From Pleodorina starrii (Eukaryota > Chlorophyta > Chlorophyceae > Chlamydomonadales > Volvocaceae), in the NCBI GenBank assembly GCA_030267565.1, contig BRXU01000012.1:352501-416500 (forward strand): a stretch of DNA of 64,000 bases, given 5' to 3'. Within the stretch, counting starts at the first letter, position 1. Every line of letters starts with the position of its first letter. Shown piece after piece: positions 1 to 13,400 of the stretch. The notes beneath the pieces were generated by a model, which saw only the letters and a list, made by a program, of their open reading frames with translations, was not told the origin of the DNA and did not search any database. A program made the position numbers and the translations under genes.

Positions 1-1
1 G

Positions 2-3000
2 CAGCAGCGGGAACGTGAACGTGAACGGGAGCGGGAGCAGCATCAGCAGCGGGACAGGGAGCAGCAGCGCGAGTCGGATCGCGAGGGGCAACGCGAGGTG
101 CGCGATCAGGCGCAGCAGCAGCAGCAGCAGGGCGGCGGCGGCGGCGGCGGCGGCTTGAACGCGTTGGCCGCGGTGGGCCTGAACCTGGGGATGCTGGGCG
201 GCCTGGCGGGAGTGCTGCAGGGTGGGCCTGGCGGCGGTGGCGGCGGCAGCACGACAATCAGCTTGTTTACAGGTATGCGCTAGATTCGCACGTAGGAATG
301 GCAGTGCAGTGCAGGGCAGGGACGAAGATGACCGGGCGGGGCCGAACACCGCTACGTGCCGGCTATCGTTTTTGTGCTGGTTTTTAAGCTTATGGCTGGT
401 TTTAGCTGTAGGTTTACGTTTTAGCTGTGGGTTTCCCTAGAGTTTTTACCTGAACCCGTGTTACCAACTCTTTACTTTCGCTTGTGTCAAGTGCTTGGCG
501 GTCGCTTAGCTCTGATTCTCAGCTCTTCTGGCGTACGGTGTTGTCTTCAGCTCGTGTCAGTGCGCGTTTGCCGCGCATCGAGTTCGCCATTGAGTTTCAC
601 CGCGCTGGCGAACCCAATACGCGACCCTCCTCCGCCTTGTGCTGTGCCCCTGCCCCAAATCCTGCAGGCCCGTCGGGTGGCACACAAGCCGACGACCCCT
701 CCGGTGGCCAGTTCCCTTCGCCCGGCGACGATGGGCCCGGCGGCGCCGGGCCGGGCGGCGGTGGCGGCGGCTCGGCGCCCGCGAGCGGCCGCCGCGGTGG
801 CAACTATTGGAGCGAGGACGAGCGCAAGACCTTCCTGCAGATCTTCCAGGTGAGATGGGGTGCTGGGCCTGGGTGGCTGGGTTGGCTGTGGCTGGGTGGC
901 TGTGGCTGGATTACGTGGCTGTGGCTGGGTGGCGTGGCTGTGGCTGGGGTGGGGCGGGGATGGATGGGTCATTGGTGGGGAGGCTGGGTTGGACTACTTG
1001 ACACAGAATGCCAGGTATGAACGGACGAGTAAGCCCTCGCGCTCCGAAAGCCGTGTTCCTCGCGGGCCTGAGCCCTCGAGTCCGGCCTGAAGGGTGGACT
1101 GGCGCGCGCTTTGGGTTTGCGCAGATGAGCAGTCGCTCTGTAAGTGGGGCTCCAGGTCGAGGACTTAAGGCGTAGGTGCCTGGTTCTCAACCTCTCACCC
1201 ATCCCCATGAAAACTCTGTTGCGCGATCCCAGCGTGCATGTGCCGATGCATGCGATACATGCCCACATCTCTGCACATGCGCAGTTGCTGCACATGCTGA
1301 GTTGCTGCACATGCTGACATGCTGACACTGCACATGCTGACACTGCACATGCTGACACTACACGTGAACGCCCACTGTTTCTGGGTCCCGCGCAGGTCCA
1401 CGGCCGCGACTGGTCGCGCCTGGCTGAGGCCATCCCCACCAAGAGCACCAGCCAGATCAAGACCTTTTACCACAACTACAAGACCAAGCTCGGACTTGAC
1501 AAGATGGAGCTGCCGCCAAGCGCCGCGCAGCCCGCGAGCCGCCGCGGCCAGGGCACGCGGGTGCAACACCGCGACGCCAATGCATCAGCCTCCATGGCCG
1601 GCGGCGGCGGTGGCGGGCGCGGCTACGACGACGCCTACGGTGACGAGGACCACCCGCCGCGGCCGGCCAAGCGCCAGGCGACGGGCATGGGCCCGTCCCA
1701 CGGTTCAGCGCTCGAGCTGGGGTCCCTCGCCGGCGACGTGTCGCCACAGCGTGGCGACGGCGGCAGCGGCGGCGGTACCTCGCCGGTGTTGCCGCCCGTC
1801 ATGGACCTGCAGGCGCTGAGCGCACACGTGTACGGCGGTGGCGGCGGCACCGCCGCCGCGCACGAACAGGCCCGCGGCGGCGGGGCGCAGGCGCAGGCGC
1901 CGCCGCCGCACCTTTTCATGCGCGATCGGGACCATGATCTGGCGGGCGCTGCGGCGGTTGGCGGCGGCGGCGCCGCCGCCGGCGCCGCCGCGGGGCCCAA
2001 CGTGCCCGGCAGCACCCCGACCTTGCTGCAGTTGCTGAGCTCGCTGAATGACTTAACCACCGGCCCCACCTCCGGCGGCGCGACTGGGGGGCAGGCACTT
2101 GCTCGCGACGGCGATGAGGTGAGCTCGGGGCTGGGGCTTGTGGGGCTAGGGTTGTTGACTGGAAGGGTTTTAGGGTTTTCAGTGGTCCAGGGGCTGGGGC
2201 GTTTGAGAAGCTGCATCAACATGGGCAGAGTCGTGGCGTCGACGGAGCGGAGCGAGGCGGAATTTTGTTTTTTGGGATGTTTTGTTCTTGCCCCCCTCTT
2301 CGAGTGGCCCCCGTATCAGGAATTCAGGATGTGCGCCCACCGTCTCAGGATGCAATGCTAGCTGTGCGGCTGGCTGTCGACCAACCGGCCTTGGTTGTAC
2401 TGCTCCCGAGTTGCACTGCTGCCGTCCTCTAGCGCCGTCCATTCATTCGGCAATTGCAGCGCCAGGCAGAAGCCCAGCCCAGCCTAGCCTAGCCTAGCCT
2501 AGCCTAGCCTAGCCTAGCCTAGCCTAGCCTAGCCTAGCCTAGCCCTAGCCTAGCCCTAGCCTAGCCCTAGCCTAGACTAGCCTAGACTCTTTCCTGAAAA
2601 GCCGTTGGTCGCCGGTTCGCCTGTCTTTGCCGCTGCCGCAGGGACTCGCTCTGACCCGGGGGCCTCTGGGCGCCCTGAGTGGACACATGCAGCTGCATGC
2701 GCTGCACCTGCCCACCGGCGCCAGTGGTGGCGCTGGCGGCACCGCCAGCCTGTTCTCCAACGCTGCGCAGGCCTCCCAACAGCAGCAGCAGCAGCACTCG
2801 CAGCAGCAGGTGAAGCTCCAGGCGCTAAACCTCGACAGCCTCCATAGCCTCTTCGGGGCCGTCGACCGGGAAGCTCGGGAACGGGAACGGGAGCGGGAGC
2901 GCGACCGCGAACGGGAACGCGACCGCGAACGGGAACGCGACCGTGACCGGGAGCGGGATCGTGACCGGGAGCGGGAGCGGGAGCGGGACCGCGGCCACCT

Positions 3001-4771
3001 GCTGCAAGACCCTGGCCTGTCGGCGCTGGCGCAGCACCTGCAGCTGCAGGCGCTGACGGGTGCGCTCGCGGAGCGGGCGGAGCGCGGCAGCCAGCTACGG
3101 GAGCAGCAGCAGCCACAGCAGCCGCAGCCGCGCGGCGCCTCGCAGCAGCAGCAGCAGCAAGAGGTGCCGCTCAGCGCAGAGGGCCTATCGGCGACCGTTG
3201 CGGAGCTGCTCGCCAACATCGTGCAGCAGCAGAACCAGCAGCAGGAGAGCCGGCAGCAGGAGAACCGGCAACAGGAGAGCCGGCAGCAGGAGAACCGGCA
3301 GCCGCCGCCGTACGCCGTGCGGGCTGGCGGCGGCGGCGGCGGCGGCGCCCCACAGCCGACCTCGCAGGCGCTCGACCTGGCGGCGCCTTCGCAGGCCTCG
3401 ACGCTGGCGCTCGACGTGCCAGCCTCCGGGGGCGCCTCGGGTCCCTCCGGCATCCTTGCAGCCCTTGTCGAGGCCACGACCGGCGGCAGCGCCGGCCTCG
3501 CAGGCGGGGGCGCGGGCGGCGGCGGCGGCGGCGGTGGAGGTGAGATGGCGGCGGCCTTGGCCGCCGCCGCCGCCGCGGCGGCGGCAAGTTGTGGCGGCGG
3601 CGGCGGCCGGTCCGCGCGTGCCAGCGGCGACAGGTCTGCGCGCGCCAGCGGCGACACCGGCTCTGGCGTGGGGCCCGGCGGCGCGCCGCTCAGCTTGCAC
3701 GTGCTGCTGCCTAGGGATGTCTGGGTGGATCGTCAGGCCGATCTGAAGACGCCGGTGGAAGGCGGTTTCCACGACGGCGGCGGCGTGGAGCCTGCGCCCA
3801 AGAGGCAGAAGCGCGTCAGTAAGGACCTACCGCAGCAGCAGCAGCAGACGTTACCGGCGCATGGCCTGGACCTGGGTCTGCCGTCCGCTGCTGCCGCCGG
3901 CTTGTCGGCGGGCTCGAGAGCCGGGGATGCCGGCGCCGCCGCCAGGCTTCTGCTCGGAGACGAGCAGGTGGCTCAGCATCTGCTGCTGCATCTGCAACAG
4001 CACCAACAAGCGGCGGCGGCGGCAACGGCCTTGTCTGGCGGTACGATAGGGCTACGTCAGGTGTCGTACGAGCAGTTGCGCGAGGCACGCGGCCGTGAGC
4101 AGCAACAGCAGCAGCAGCAACAGCAGAGGTCCGCGCCGGCGGCGCCCAACTCCGTGCAGCCTCTGAATCTGGGGCCGCTGGCCGGCGGGCTGCAGGTGCT
4201 TGCCAATGGCGGCGGCGGCGGAGGCGGGGGCGGCGCTGGTGGAAACGGCGGCGGCCTGGGGCCCAACGTGCTGCGTCTCATGCCGTTGCAGTCCGCACCT
4301 GCAAGCGCGCAACAGCAGCATCAACAGCAGCAGCAGCAACACCAACAGCAGCAACAGCAGGAGCCCGCCGCCGGTGGGGCGGGCGGAGGCGTGTCACGGA
4401 TCCAGCTCGGTGGCTCCATGCCGATGGTTGGGGCGCAGGGGCAGACCGTCACCCTGGCCGACCTCATTTCTTCGCTGGGTGCGCGCGGCCTTCTGAGTTC
4501 GGCCGCAGGCGGACAGGGCGGCGGGTTGTTCGGGTTGGGAGGCGGGAGCGCCGCGAGCCTCGAGCGGCTTCTCGCGTCCAGCCAGGATGCGGGGTTGGGG
4601 GGTGGCGCGCAGTACGTAAGCTTGCAGCCCAGCCGGGGCGCCGGCGGCTCGGGCGGTTGGCTGGCGCCGGGGTTTGGGGACCAGTTGACGGGGCTGCCGC
4701 CTCGGGCGACGCTCAATCTGAGCTTGCTGCTCCAGCAACAGCAGCAGCAACAGCAGCAGGGCGAGAAGTAG
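2..4771 (+). CDS. SANT-domain, polyQ/polyG-rich nuclear regulator (5' end outside window)
   Basis: Four exons are visible: 2-272, 668-849, 1396-2118 and 2642-4771 (TAG). All introns are GT-AG and the phases agree (the Gly codon split at 272/668 is restored), giving 1101 residues of an incomplete protein. Residues about 136-188 form one SANT/Myb-like helix triplet, from NYWSEDERKTF through SQIKTFYHNYK to LGLDKM. The K-x-FYxNYK pattern resembles the second SANT domain of NCoR/SMRT corepressors and plant POWERDRESS-type proteins, which contact histone tails and deacetylases. The rest is low complexity: Gln runs, Gly and Ala runs, and an Arg-Glu/Arg-Asp dipeptide tract at about residues 470-510, with a similar tract at the window start. 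A KRQ-type basic patch near nt 3800 could be a nuclear signal. A chromatin or transcription cofactor role is inferred from the SANT domain alone; ortholog identity is unknown. Confidence 0.82.
861..960. repeat. Intronic imperfect minisatellite (GGCTGTGGCTGGGT type)
   Basis: Imperfect tandem copies of a short TG/G-rich unit just inside the 850-1395 intron of the SANT gene. They explain the Gly/Trp-rich frames seen here, which are not coding. Confidence 0.8.
1262..1362. repeat. Intronic CACATGCTGACACTG-type tandem repeat
   Basis: Several copies of a 14-15 bp unit containing CACATGCTGA lie shortly upstream of the acceptor at 1395/1396 in the same SANT-gene intron. Confidence 0.85.
2477..2585. 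repeat. Intronic pentanucleotide array (AGCCT)n grading to CCCTAG units
   Basis: About 20 tandem 5-6 bp units occupy the 3' half of the 2119-2641 intron, ending some 55 bp before the acceptor. The array is built on CCTAG and differs from algal telomere units. Confidence 0.9.
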
Positions 4772-5359
4772 AGGGTGCTTGGTTTCGATGCGGTTTCTTG
4801 TGTTTGTGTGGGTTACAGAGCGGCAGAAGAGAGCTCGGGGCCATGTCTCGGAGTTCGGGATCCGGGGGTCGGTGTCTTTAAAGCCCTGGGATTTCCAAGG
4901 GTGTCATCGAAGGGCGCCTAGTGGAGGCATGCAGATCATGTTGGGGGAGCAGTGCCTGCTTAGCTTGACGGGCCCGGCGTTGTGGGTGCGTGTGGTTTAG
5001 TACTGAAGAACTGAACGGAGCGTGGGATATGTGTGAGGAGGATTACGAGACTGCGCGACTCTGCATGTGGACTTGTTGGGCCTTACGTTGGTGGGGTGTG
5101 CGTTTATGGCGGGGGTTGGGTGGGGGTCTTGCTCTGCGCACAGGAATGATGCGCTGAACAATAACACTGAATAACGCTTTTGCGCGTGCCATGTCGGCAT
5201 GGCTCGCGCTAAAATTTGCCGTTTGGACAAAGCATGACTTGACCAATACGGTGTTCCTTGTTGTGTCTGTCCACACGGCATGTGAGCAGTCACGGTTAAG
5301 TATGGTCGCGGCGCAATTTTCCGCGCGGAGCGGCAAATAGCATTACATGCTGTTGTGAC

Positions 5360-5364
5360 TGTAA
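5360..5364 (+). terminator. Probable TGTAA poly(A) signal of the SANT gene
   Basis: TGTAA is the standard volvocine polyadenylation signal. This is the first good plus-strand copy after the stop at 4771, implying a 3' UTR of about 0.6 kb, usual for this group. The stretch 4772-5359 shows no coding signal. Confidence 0.5.
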
Positions 5365-5528
5365 GCAAAAACATAAATTTGCCATCGCCTGCTCCGTGAG
5401 GATTGATCCTCCAAGACTGGGAGTGCGTGTTGAGCAAACGGCGTGTTGTTTCATGCACGTTTGGAGCTTACAACCGCCGAGAGCCTCACTTCAATCCTCG
5501 ACGTACTTCCTTCCGTCGCCGAAAAAAT

Positions 5529-5533
5529 TTACA
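5529..5533 (-). terminator. Probable TGTAA poly(A) signal of the uL13 gene
   Basis: TTACA on the plus strand reads TGTAA on the minus strand, 440 bp after the uL13 stop. A second copy lies at 5343-5347. The SANT and uL13 genes are convergent, and their 3' UTRs end close together or overlap around 5340-5530. Confidence 0.45.
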
Positions 5534-5974
5534 TACTGGCCAAATCAGGCCGGTTCACCTCAGGCAAAACGTGATCCTCGCCGCCTCCTTCACGCCGTCC
5601 GGGGAAAATCGGCGAGGCGGCTAGGCCAGCCAGCCGGGCGCGGGGCAGCGGACCTCAAAGACGACCTTTCCTCGAGCGCACGTTCCAATGGCGACCCATC
5701 TCGACAGGGCCAACGTCACGAGCTCCCGTACTCGACAGACCTGGACTCTGGGGACAGGACGCTTGGCCATATGCAGACTGCCAACAGCACCAACGACCAG
5801 AGGCAGACTCCCACATCCCTGTCGCCTCGCTCGCCAGCAGACCTGCCCTCCGAAACACCACTGACCATCATTCTCCAGCCGCGCCGCGCACCGCTACATC
5901 CGACCCCCAAAACAAAACAAACAAAGCACGCAGGGCTTCTCGCGCTGCATTACGCCGCGGTTCCGTTCCGGCCG

Positions 5975-7373
5975 TTAGGCGGCCTTCTTGGCCGCGAGCA
6001 GCTGCGCGCCCGGTCCGTTCTTTGGCTTGGCGCTGATCTCCTTGGTGATGTCCTGCGGCTGCTGCGCCTCGTGGTCGTGCTTGGCGCCCTTGTAGACCTT
6101 AAGGTGCAGCCGGATGTCGCGGCCCAGAGCACCCTTGGGCAGCATGCCCTTCACGGAGCGCTCAATGATGCGCTCCGGCAGCCGCTGCGGGACGGGGTGA
6201 CAAAAATCGGGGAATGTGAGATCAGTTCTCGAGCCGACACCCATGCCGTCCTAGAGAGCTCGAGCCGAATATCTGGGGTCTCCTAACAGGCTTGCGTGTT
6301 CACCGCGGCTTTGCAGTTTGGTCTCCTTGCGAAGCAGAAACCCCAGTTTTGTTTGTTTGGCACGTACGTTTGGCACGTACAAACCAGGAAGTCCCAGGAT
6401 GTCTAACGGGTGTTGCAGTTTATGCAGCATCCGATGCATGAACACGCATGGACAGCTCCTGATTCGGTGGCGGACTTTGCAACCCCTCGTGTGTGGAGGT
6501 TGCGTGTAACACCCACCCACCAGCCCTCACCTTTTGGAGCTCAGTGAAGGTCTCCACCGTGTAGGAGCCCGGCCGGCCGGTCACGTGGCGGAAGTAGGTC
6601 TTCTGCGACGCCTTGCGGCCCGACACCACGACCTTATCAGCGTTCAGCACGATGACGTACGCGCCCATGTCCATGGACGGGGTGTACGTGGGAAGATGCT
6701 TCCCCCTGCGCGCCCACGGAGACGGGTGAGCCTCGGAACATCGGCAGAATACCAAATCGCCGTCTATGCACGGCCCGGGGAAACTGCCATTGTCGGATGC
6801 TCTCACCGGATGTACGTCGCCGCGAGGGTGGCCAGGCGGCCCAGGGTCTGGCCCTCAGCGTCAATCACATACCAACGCTTGTTCACGTTGGCAGTATCCG
6901 CAAGGGTGGGGTAGTAGGACTTGTTGAGCAGATCGCCCTTATATTCGGTGGCCGCTGCGCGCAAACATGGTATGCGGGACACAGCCTCGTGACCAAACAG
7001 TCCCAACTCAAACTTCTGCTCAACATAATCAATCCATCATATAATATTGAATGGACGACGCCAGTCAAATGCAGCGCTGGCTTCGCTCCTATGCGCGGAG
7101 CGCCTCACCCTGGCAAACGACCTGGCTCACAGTCCGGGAGCGAGACACTGGTGCCACATGGGCTGAGACGCGGCTGCCCTGGAAGGCAACGCGCTGCAGT
7201 TGAAAAGGAGCACGAGGAAAAGAAGTTAGGCGTCTACATTTCTCCCCGCAGGGGCGGCCGACTATTTAGCCCTGCTGCTAAATCGGACTGCTATCATGGC
7301 AAAAGCTTACAACTGCATCACGCCGCTGCGCAGTGAACTTCGTCTGCCCAGCGAGCTTGCTGGTCAGGGCCAT
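5975..7373 (-). CDS. PRPL13: Plastid ribosomal protein uL13 (L13), nuclear-encoded
   Basis: Large-subunit protein uL13, read right to left. Exon 1 is 7373 to about 7311 (starts [13 protein letters not shown], transit-peptide-like). Exon 2 runs from about 6954 to 6807 and contains [19 protein letters not shown]. Exon 3 is 6705-6531 ([16 protein letters not shown], then [12 protein letters not shown]). Exon 4 is 6184-5975 ([31 protein letters not shown]). These are the canonical uL13 signatures, with a short C-terminal extension ending LLAAKKAA. Exons 2 to 4 fit exactly in phase. The exon 1/exon 2 junction does not: the GTAAGC donor at 7310 is phase 0, while the best acceptor at 6955 needs phase 1. 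Exon 2 may start earlier (near 7020), or a small exon may be missing. A plastid rather than mitochondrial destination is inferred from the family and the N-terminus. Confidence 0.88.
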
Positions 7374-7654
7374 CGTGCTCCTGCCTAATTTACGGTCTAC
7401 GACCTTATCGATGAAGTCGTAGGTTGAAAGTAATGCAGCAGCGCAAAGGACTAGAACACAAAGGCAATGCGGGGCAAAGGCGCGGGGGTGGTGCAGGGCG
7501 GCGCGACCACGAAAAATATGTACGGCGCCCTCTCAGGTGCCATGGTGCAGAGGCAGCGAGCAGGTTACATTCCATTTCTGTTACTGTAATCTCTTGCCGA
7601 TTTGCCACTGCCCGGCTAATCCCAGGGTATACCCTCCGAACACCGGGTTCAGCC
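7374..7654. promoter_or_regulatory. Bidirectional promoter region between uL13 and uS15
   Basis: Only 281 bp separate the two start codons, which face away from each other. Both 5' UTRs and both promoters must lie here unless transcripts start inside the partner gene. No clear TATA box was recognised. The arrangement suggests co-expression of two plastid ribosomal proteins from opposite subunits. Confidence 0.65.
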
Positions 7655-8844
<1,190 letters not shown>

Positions 8845-10400
8845 GCGGCGCGAGTTGAGGACCCATCAGCCCTGAGCTGGATGGAGGCAGCGGGTGGCGG
8901 GAGGACGACAGCCTGACGTGCAGATGCAGCGCACGGACGGCCATCGTGTGTCTCGCCGAGCGGTGCGGTGCGGTGCCCTTTCTCCGAAGCAGACCCTGTG
9001 ACGCGCAAGCTCGGTGTATGTGGAGCTTGGAGCACGACAGGGAGTGCCCCTAATGTCGCGGTCTGCCAAGCCGCGGTTCCAGCAGTGGCCTCACGGTTTC
9101 CCGGTGGGAAGCGCGCTGGGGTAGAAGGCGGTGGGTATTGCGACTTACGGGACTGCATTGTTCCGTTTGCGCAACCGGTCTGCAAGCGCCATTGTGTTGC
9201 CGTGGGTTTTGCTGTAGTAACACATACCGTGTCCCCTTTCCGCCCGCGAGGGAGGCGCTGTCAATGAGCTTCATGCGTGCTGTCCTCAATGCAATTGCCG
9301 GTCTCTTTGGCCTTTGGAAGGGGGCGTGAGTGCCTGGGTGTCCTGGTGCGGAGTCGCTCCGGATTCGGGTCGGTGTGCGGCGGCTTGATGCCGGATTTGT
9401 GATGATTTGCCTGATTAGCTGGGTGCGGTCGCATTGGTGCTGGTCCTAGGCCCCGTTTTTGCTTGACCCAGGGGCTGGGGCCAGCGCGCATCGCGGCGGT
9501 AGGAAGGGCGACATTTGAGAAGGCGAGTTTTGTACGTTTCCCAGAGTGTTGAAGAATCGAGCTATGCCTCGAGGAGATGGCCACGAACCGCGGGGGCTAA
9601 CGTGGAAAAAACGAAGGCTGCTCCTTCTCACAGCCTGTGATGCAGTGCCACGTTGTAAGAAGGCAATCGTTCCAATGCTTCGCTTATCCCGCCGGCATTG
9701 ACCTGGAAAAGTATTCATAAAGTGGGGTTAAAATGTCTCCGTGCATCCGCACCGCTGCATCTAAGCTCTGTGGACAGGTTCTTGTCTGTTTCCTCCGGGC
9801 CTACCGAGCCTATCTACATACCCGATCGTTGGAACCACGGGCAGGCGCTCAGCACCTTCGGTAAACGGGCGGGATGAATCAACAAACAAAAACAAGAAAC
9901 TGCGGCGACCGGCTGCTTGGAGCAGGCGTAGGGTTTTGGTTATGTGGGTGGTGCTTGTCTGCACGACGTACCGGTAATCCGGTATCTGTCACGGCCATAT
10001 AGGCGTTTGAAGGAGGGATAGCCATCGACTGATAGCCTATTCTTTTATAAAACCGAGCTTATCTTGGATAACAGCCGCGATGCCGGAGCGCAAACTGATT
10101 GCGCTCGCGAGGACTGGTCTGCAAACCACCAACCGTTACTAATGCACTCTGCAAACATTCGGCACAAGCCCCTGCTGGCTCCAGGATTTTACACAAATAT
10201 TTCGCTGTGTATCCTCAGTTCTCTCTGTATGCATTTGGAGGCGGTCGAAACAGTCGTCGGACGCGTCGCTTGAGAGCCAGTCACTTTTGGACTCAACTAC
10301 AAGAGCACAGCTTCTTTCCTGATTTTTTGATATATGCAAATTAACTACTCATGAAAAACAGGTCACTTACTTCAGGAGCGCAACTTGCACCGCTGCGGGG
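8845..10400. other. Intergenic region: uS15 3' UTR and upstream of the FAD oxidoreductase
   Basis: No open frame here has family signatures or consistent splice sites. A TGTAA at 9654-9658 could end the uS15 transcript. About 10.0-10.4 kb is AT-richer and probably holds the promoter of the next gene. Confidence 0.5.
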
Positions 10401-13400
10401 ATGCAAGCGGCCATGCAAGCCTTGCCACTCCCAACATCGGCTCGATGTTCGCTCGGTACGCACCACGTCAGCCTAGATGATTACACGTTGTTCGATATAT
10501 CCATTTTCTGAGATGTCATACCACGGGCTTGGCCTCCCCTCCTGGTGCTGTCGCATCCCACAGGTTCGCTCAGCTCCCACGCGTGTTGGCGTGGCTTGCA
10601 AGTCGGCGCCTGCCGCCAGCAGCGTCGCGGGGGGACCCTCGCTCACTGAGCGCATCTTTGCGCAAGTGGACGCGCTGGCGGCGGACGCTCAGGCGCAGGG
10701 TGCAGGCGGGCGGACAACATACGCCGCCTTCCAGGCCGCGGAGCAGCAGTGGGCACGAATCAGGGTACGTAGGTCGGTGGGCGGGGGCTTGAGGGCCTAC
10801 AAGCGAGGGCCTGATGTTGCTCCCAATACCGCTTCCCCAGCCAAGCTGGCCACAGCTGGGGGTTTGAAGGAAGCCAAGCTCTGGTCCGGTGGAGGGACAA
10901 ACCAAGAAGAATGGAGGAGGGACGCACGCACACCGCCACCCGCTCGCCGCGTTTACTTGCACGCACAGCATTGTGGCGTGAGTGAGCGTGTGCTCTGGCA
11001 GCAGGGCAGCCAACCCGCAGCGGATCAGCCCTCGACAGCGCACCTACGCCTCAGCCGCACTCTCGCAACTGTCTTCTGCACTTGCAACGCTCGCTGGGGT
11101 GCCAAGTGCTCCACTCTCCCAGGGAACCTCCCCTTTGCTCTGACCCCATGGCTATCGCCCCAGGGGAATAATTAACACCCACCCACACACACACACACGT
11201 ACACACACACGCTCGTGCCGCCCATCTGCCGCCGCAGGAGGGCCCCCCGACCGGCCCCGCGCCTCGCTTCGTGACCGAGTCCCCTCAGCCGCTGGCTGCA
11301 GCGCCCGAATTCGATGTGGTCGTGTGCGGGGGCACCCTGGGTGGGTGGGAGTGCGTGTTGTCGGGCTGAAGGGTGTTAGGTAGATGAGGTTGAGAATGGG
11401 TGGGTTTGTGCGGGCGGGTGTGTGGGTAGGCATGTTGGCGCCGGCGAAAGTCTGCGCCCGATCGAGAACACGCCAGCCATGCGCGCCTGTGCGGGCTGGC
11501 TGGCAACAAAGGAGGGCCTTCGTTAGCGCATGCTCTGTTTGACGCTGGACGTCGTTAGTAATGCCCCAACGGTCAGGCAGGCGCTTTGGTTTCGACCCTA
11601 AGCCTCTGTGTGCACGCACACACGCACGCACGCAAAGCCCTCTGCGCCGTCCATGCCTGCCTGCTGTGTGTGTTTGTGTTTGTGTGTGGTTATGTGTGTG
11701 TATGTGCGCAGGCATCTTTTCCGCCGCCGCGCTGGCCCGGCGGGGGCTGCGGGTTGCGGTCCTGGAGCGGGGGCCGCTGCGTGGGAGGGCGCAAGAGTGG
11801 AACATCAGCCGAAAGGTGGGAGCTGCAGCTAGCGAGCGCGCAGGCAGCTGTAGCTTGAGCTCTAGGCTGTAGCTTGGCGGGCCGGGATACGGGATACGGG
11901 AACAAGTGATCTTTTGGGGGTGGGTTGGGCCGTTGGGGCGGCTCGGGATGTGTGGCGCTGTGCCGGTGCCCCAACCTGGGCCTCCACACGACGAGGCAGG
12001 GATGGAATGAAAGGGGGCTGCGGCATCTGCACGTGCGTGCAACGCCCGTCTCGACCTGTATAGGTGTCGGAGTGGTCGGTTGAGTACGGCACCCGTCAAT
12101 CCAAAACCCCCCAGGAGCTCCTGGAGTTGGAGCACGTGGGAGTGGCGACAAGGGAGGAGCTGGAGGCATGTGTCGCAATCGAGGTACGGCAATACACTGA
12201 ACACGTCATAAGTACGGCCGCACGTGACACGATAATTCTCTTCGACGCTTCTGCTACGTTTCGCGCTCAAGCCCTGATCCTTTTCATTGTTGTATGTGTC
12301 GATGCGCGCCTCGTTGGCCCTGGTGCACACCGTCATCCCAGCAGCGTCTGCTGTCGTGTCCGCCGTGTCCCGGCTCAACGTGTCGTGGGTGACACCATTG
12401 CTGCCGTACAACTGTACCGCCGTACCGCGACTCACGTTTTTGCCGCCTGCAGTTCAACCCCGTACGTGTCGGATTCGCCTGGCGACCGGACCGCGGCGGC
12501 GACGAGGGGGCCAGCGGCCGCAGCAGCCAGCAGCCTTCTTCTTCGCCTTCCTCTTCGCAAGGGGCAGCGACGAAAACGGAGAGCACCAGCACCAGCGGCA
12601 CAGGCGCAGGCGCAGGCACCGTTGGAGGTGGTGGTTTGAGCGAGGTGTGGACTCGCGATGTTTTGAACCTGGGGGTGAGTCCCAATGCGCTCATCGCCCT
12701 CATGCGGCGCAAACTGGAGGAGATGGGCGGCGTGGTGCTGGACCGTACGGCACTGGAAGGTACGGCGGTATACCAGGGAATATATGGCGAGGGGGGAACT
12801 CGTGGACCCGGGAGGGCCCCTCTCACATTGGTGTGGGTTTGGGGTCCCGTCCCCCCACCCGTGGGCGGATGAGTGGGCGGGTTGGGGGAGGGCGTGGGAT
12901 GGGAGTTAGCCCAGGTGTCATGCGTGTAAATCACGACCCGCAATCGGCCGTTGCGGGTCGCACCCACACCAGCACAGCCCCGCGGCCAAGCCTTGCCTAC
13001 CCCCAACCCCCTCCCCCTCTGTCCCCTCTGTCCCGCCCCTCCCAGGCATCCAGGTGCACCCAAACGGCTGCAGCCTGGCAGTGCGGCCCGAGGGTGGTGG
13101 CGGTGGCGGTAGGAGCGCTGGAAGTGGCTCGCTGCCGGCCTCCGCCTCCGCCTCCTCCTCCACCTCCACCCGCCTGACTACCCGGCTGGTGGTGGACTGC
13201 ATGGGCCACTTCAGCCCCATCGTAACACAGGTGGGGGTCGGGGTTCAGGTGGGGGTGGGGTTGTGAGCACGAGCCGCTGCTGGAATCGGCTGTGGGGCTG
13301 TGCACCGCCTGGGCCCGGCACCTGTGATTGCATTACCGCGCGTCTCTTTGTTTGCGTGGTGTTGGTTTAGCTGTCACTCGTCCAGCTATCATTCAGCGGC

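Noticed and set aside
2477..2585. CRISPR-like or telomeric array
   Set aside because: Units of 5-6 bp without spacers, inside a spliced intron of a eukaryotic gene.
2572..3772. Minus-strand frames of Cys, Arg and Ser repeats opposite the SANT gene
   Set aside because: Complement of CAG/GGC and Arg-Glu codon runs; no start context or splicing, and the plus frame is continuous with the SANT exons.
11152..12435. A 427-codon minus-strand frame opposite the FAD gene
   Set aside because: It crosses several exons and introns of a gene whose 14 exons keep phase, and has no recognisable motif.
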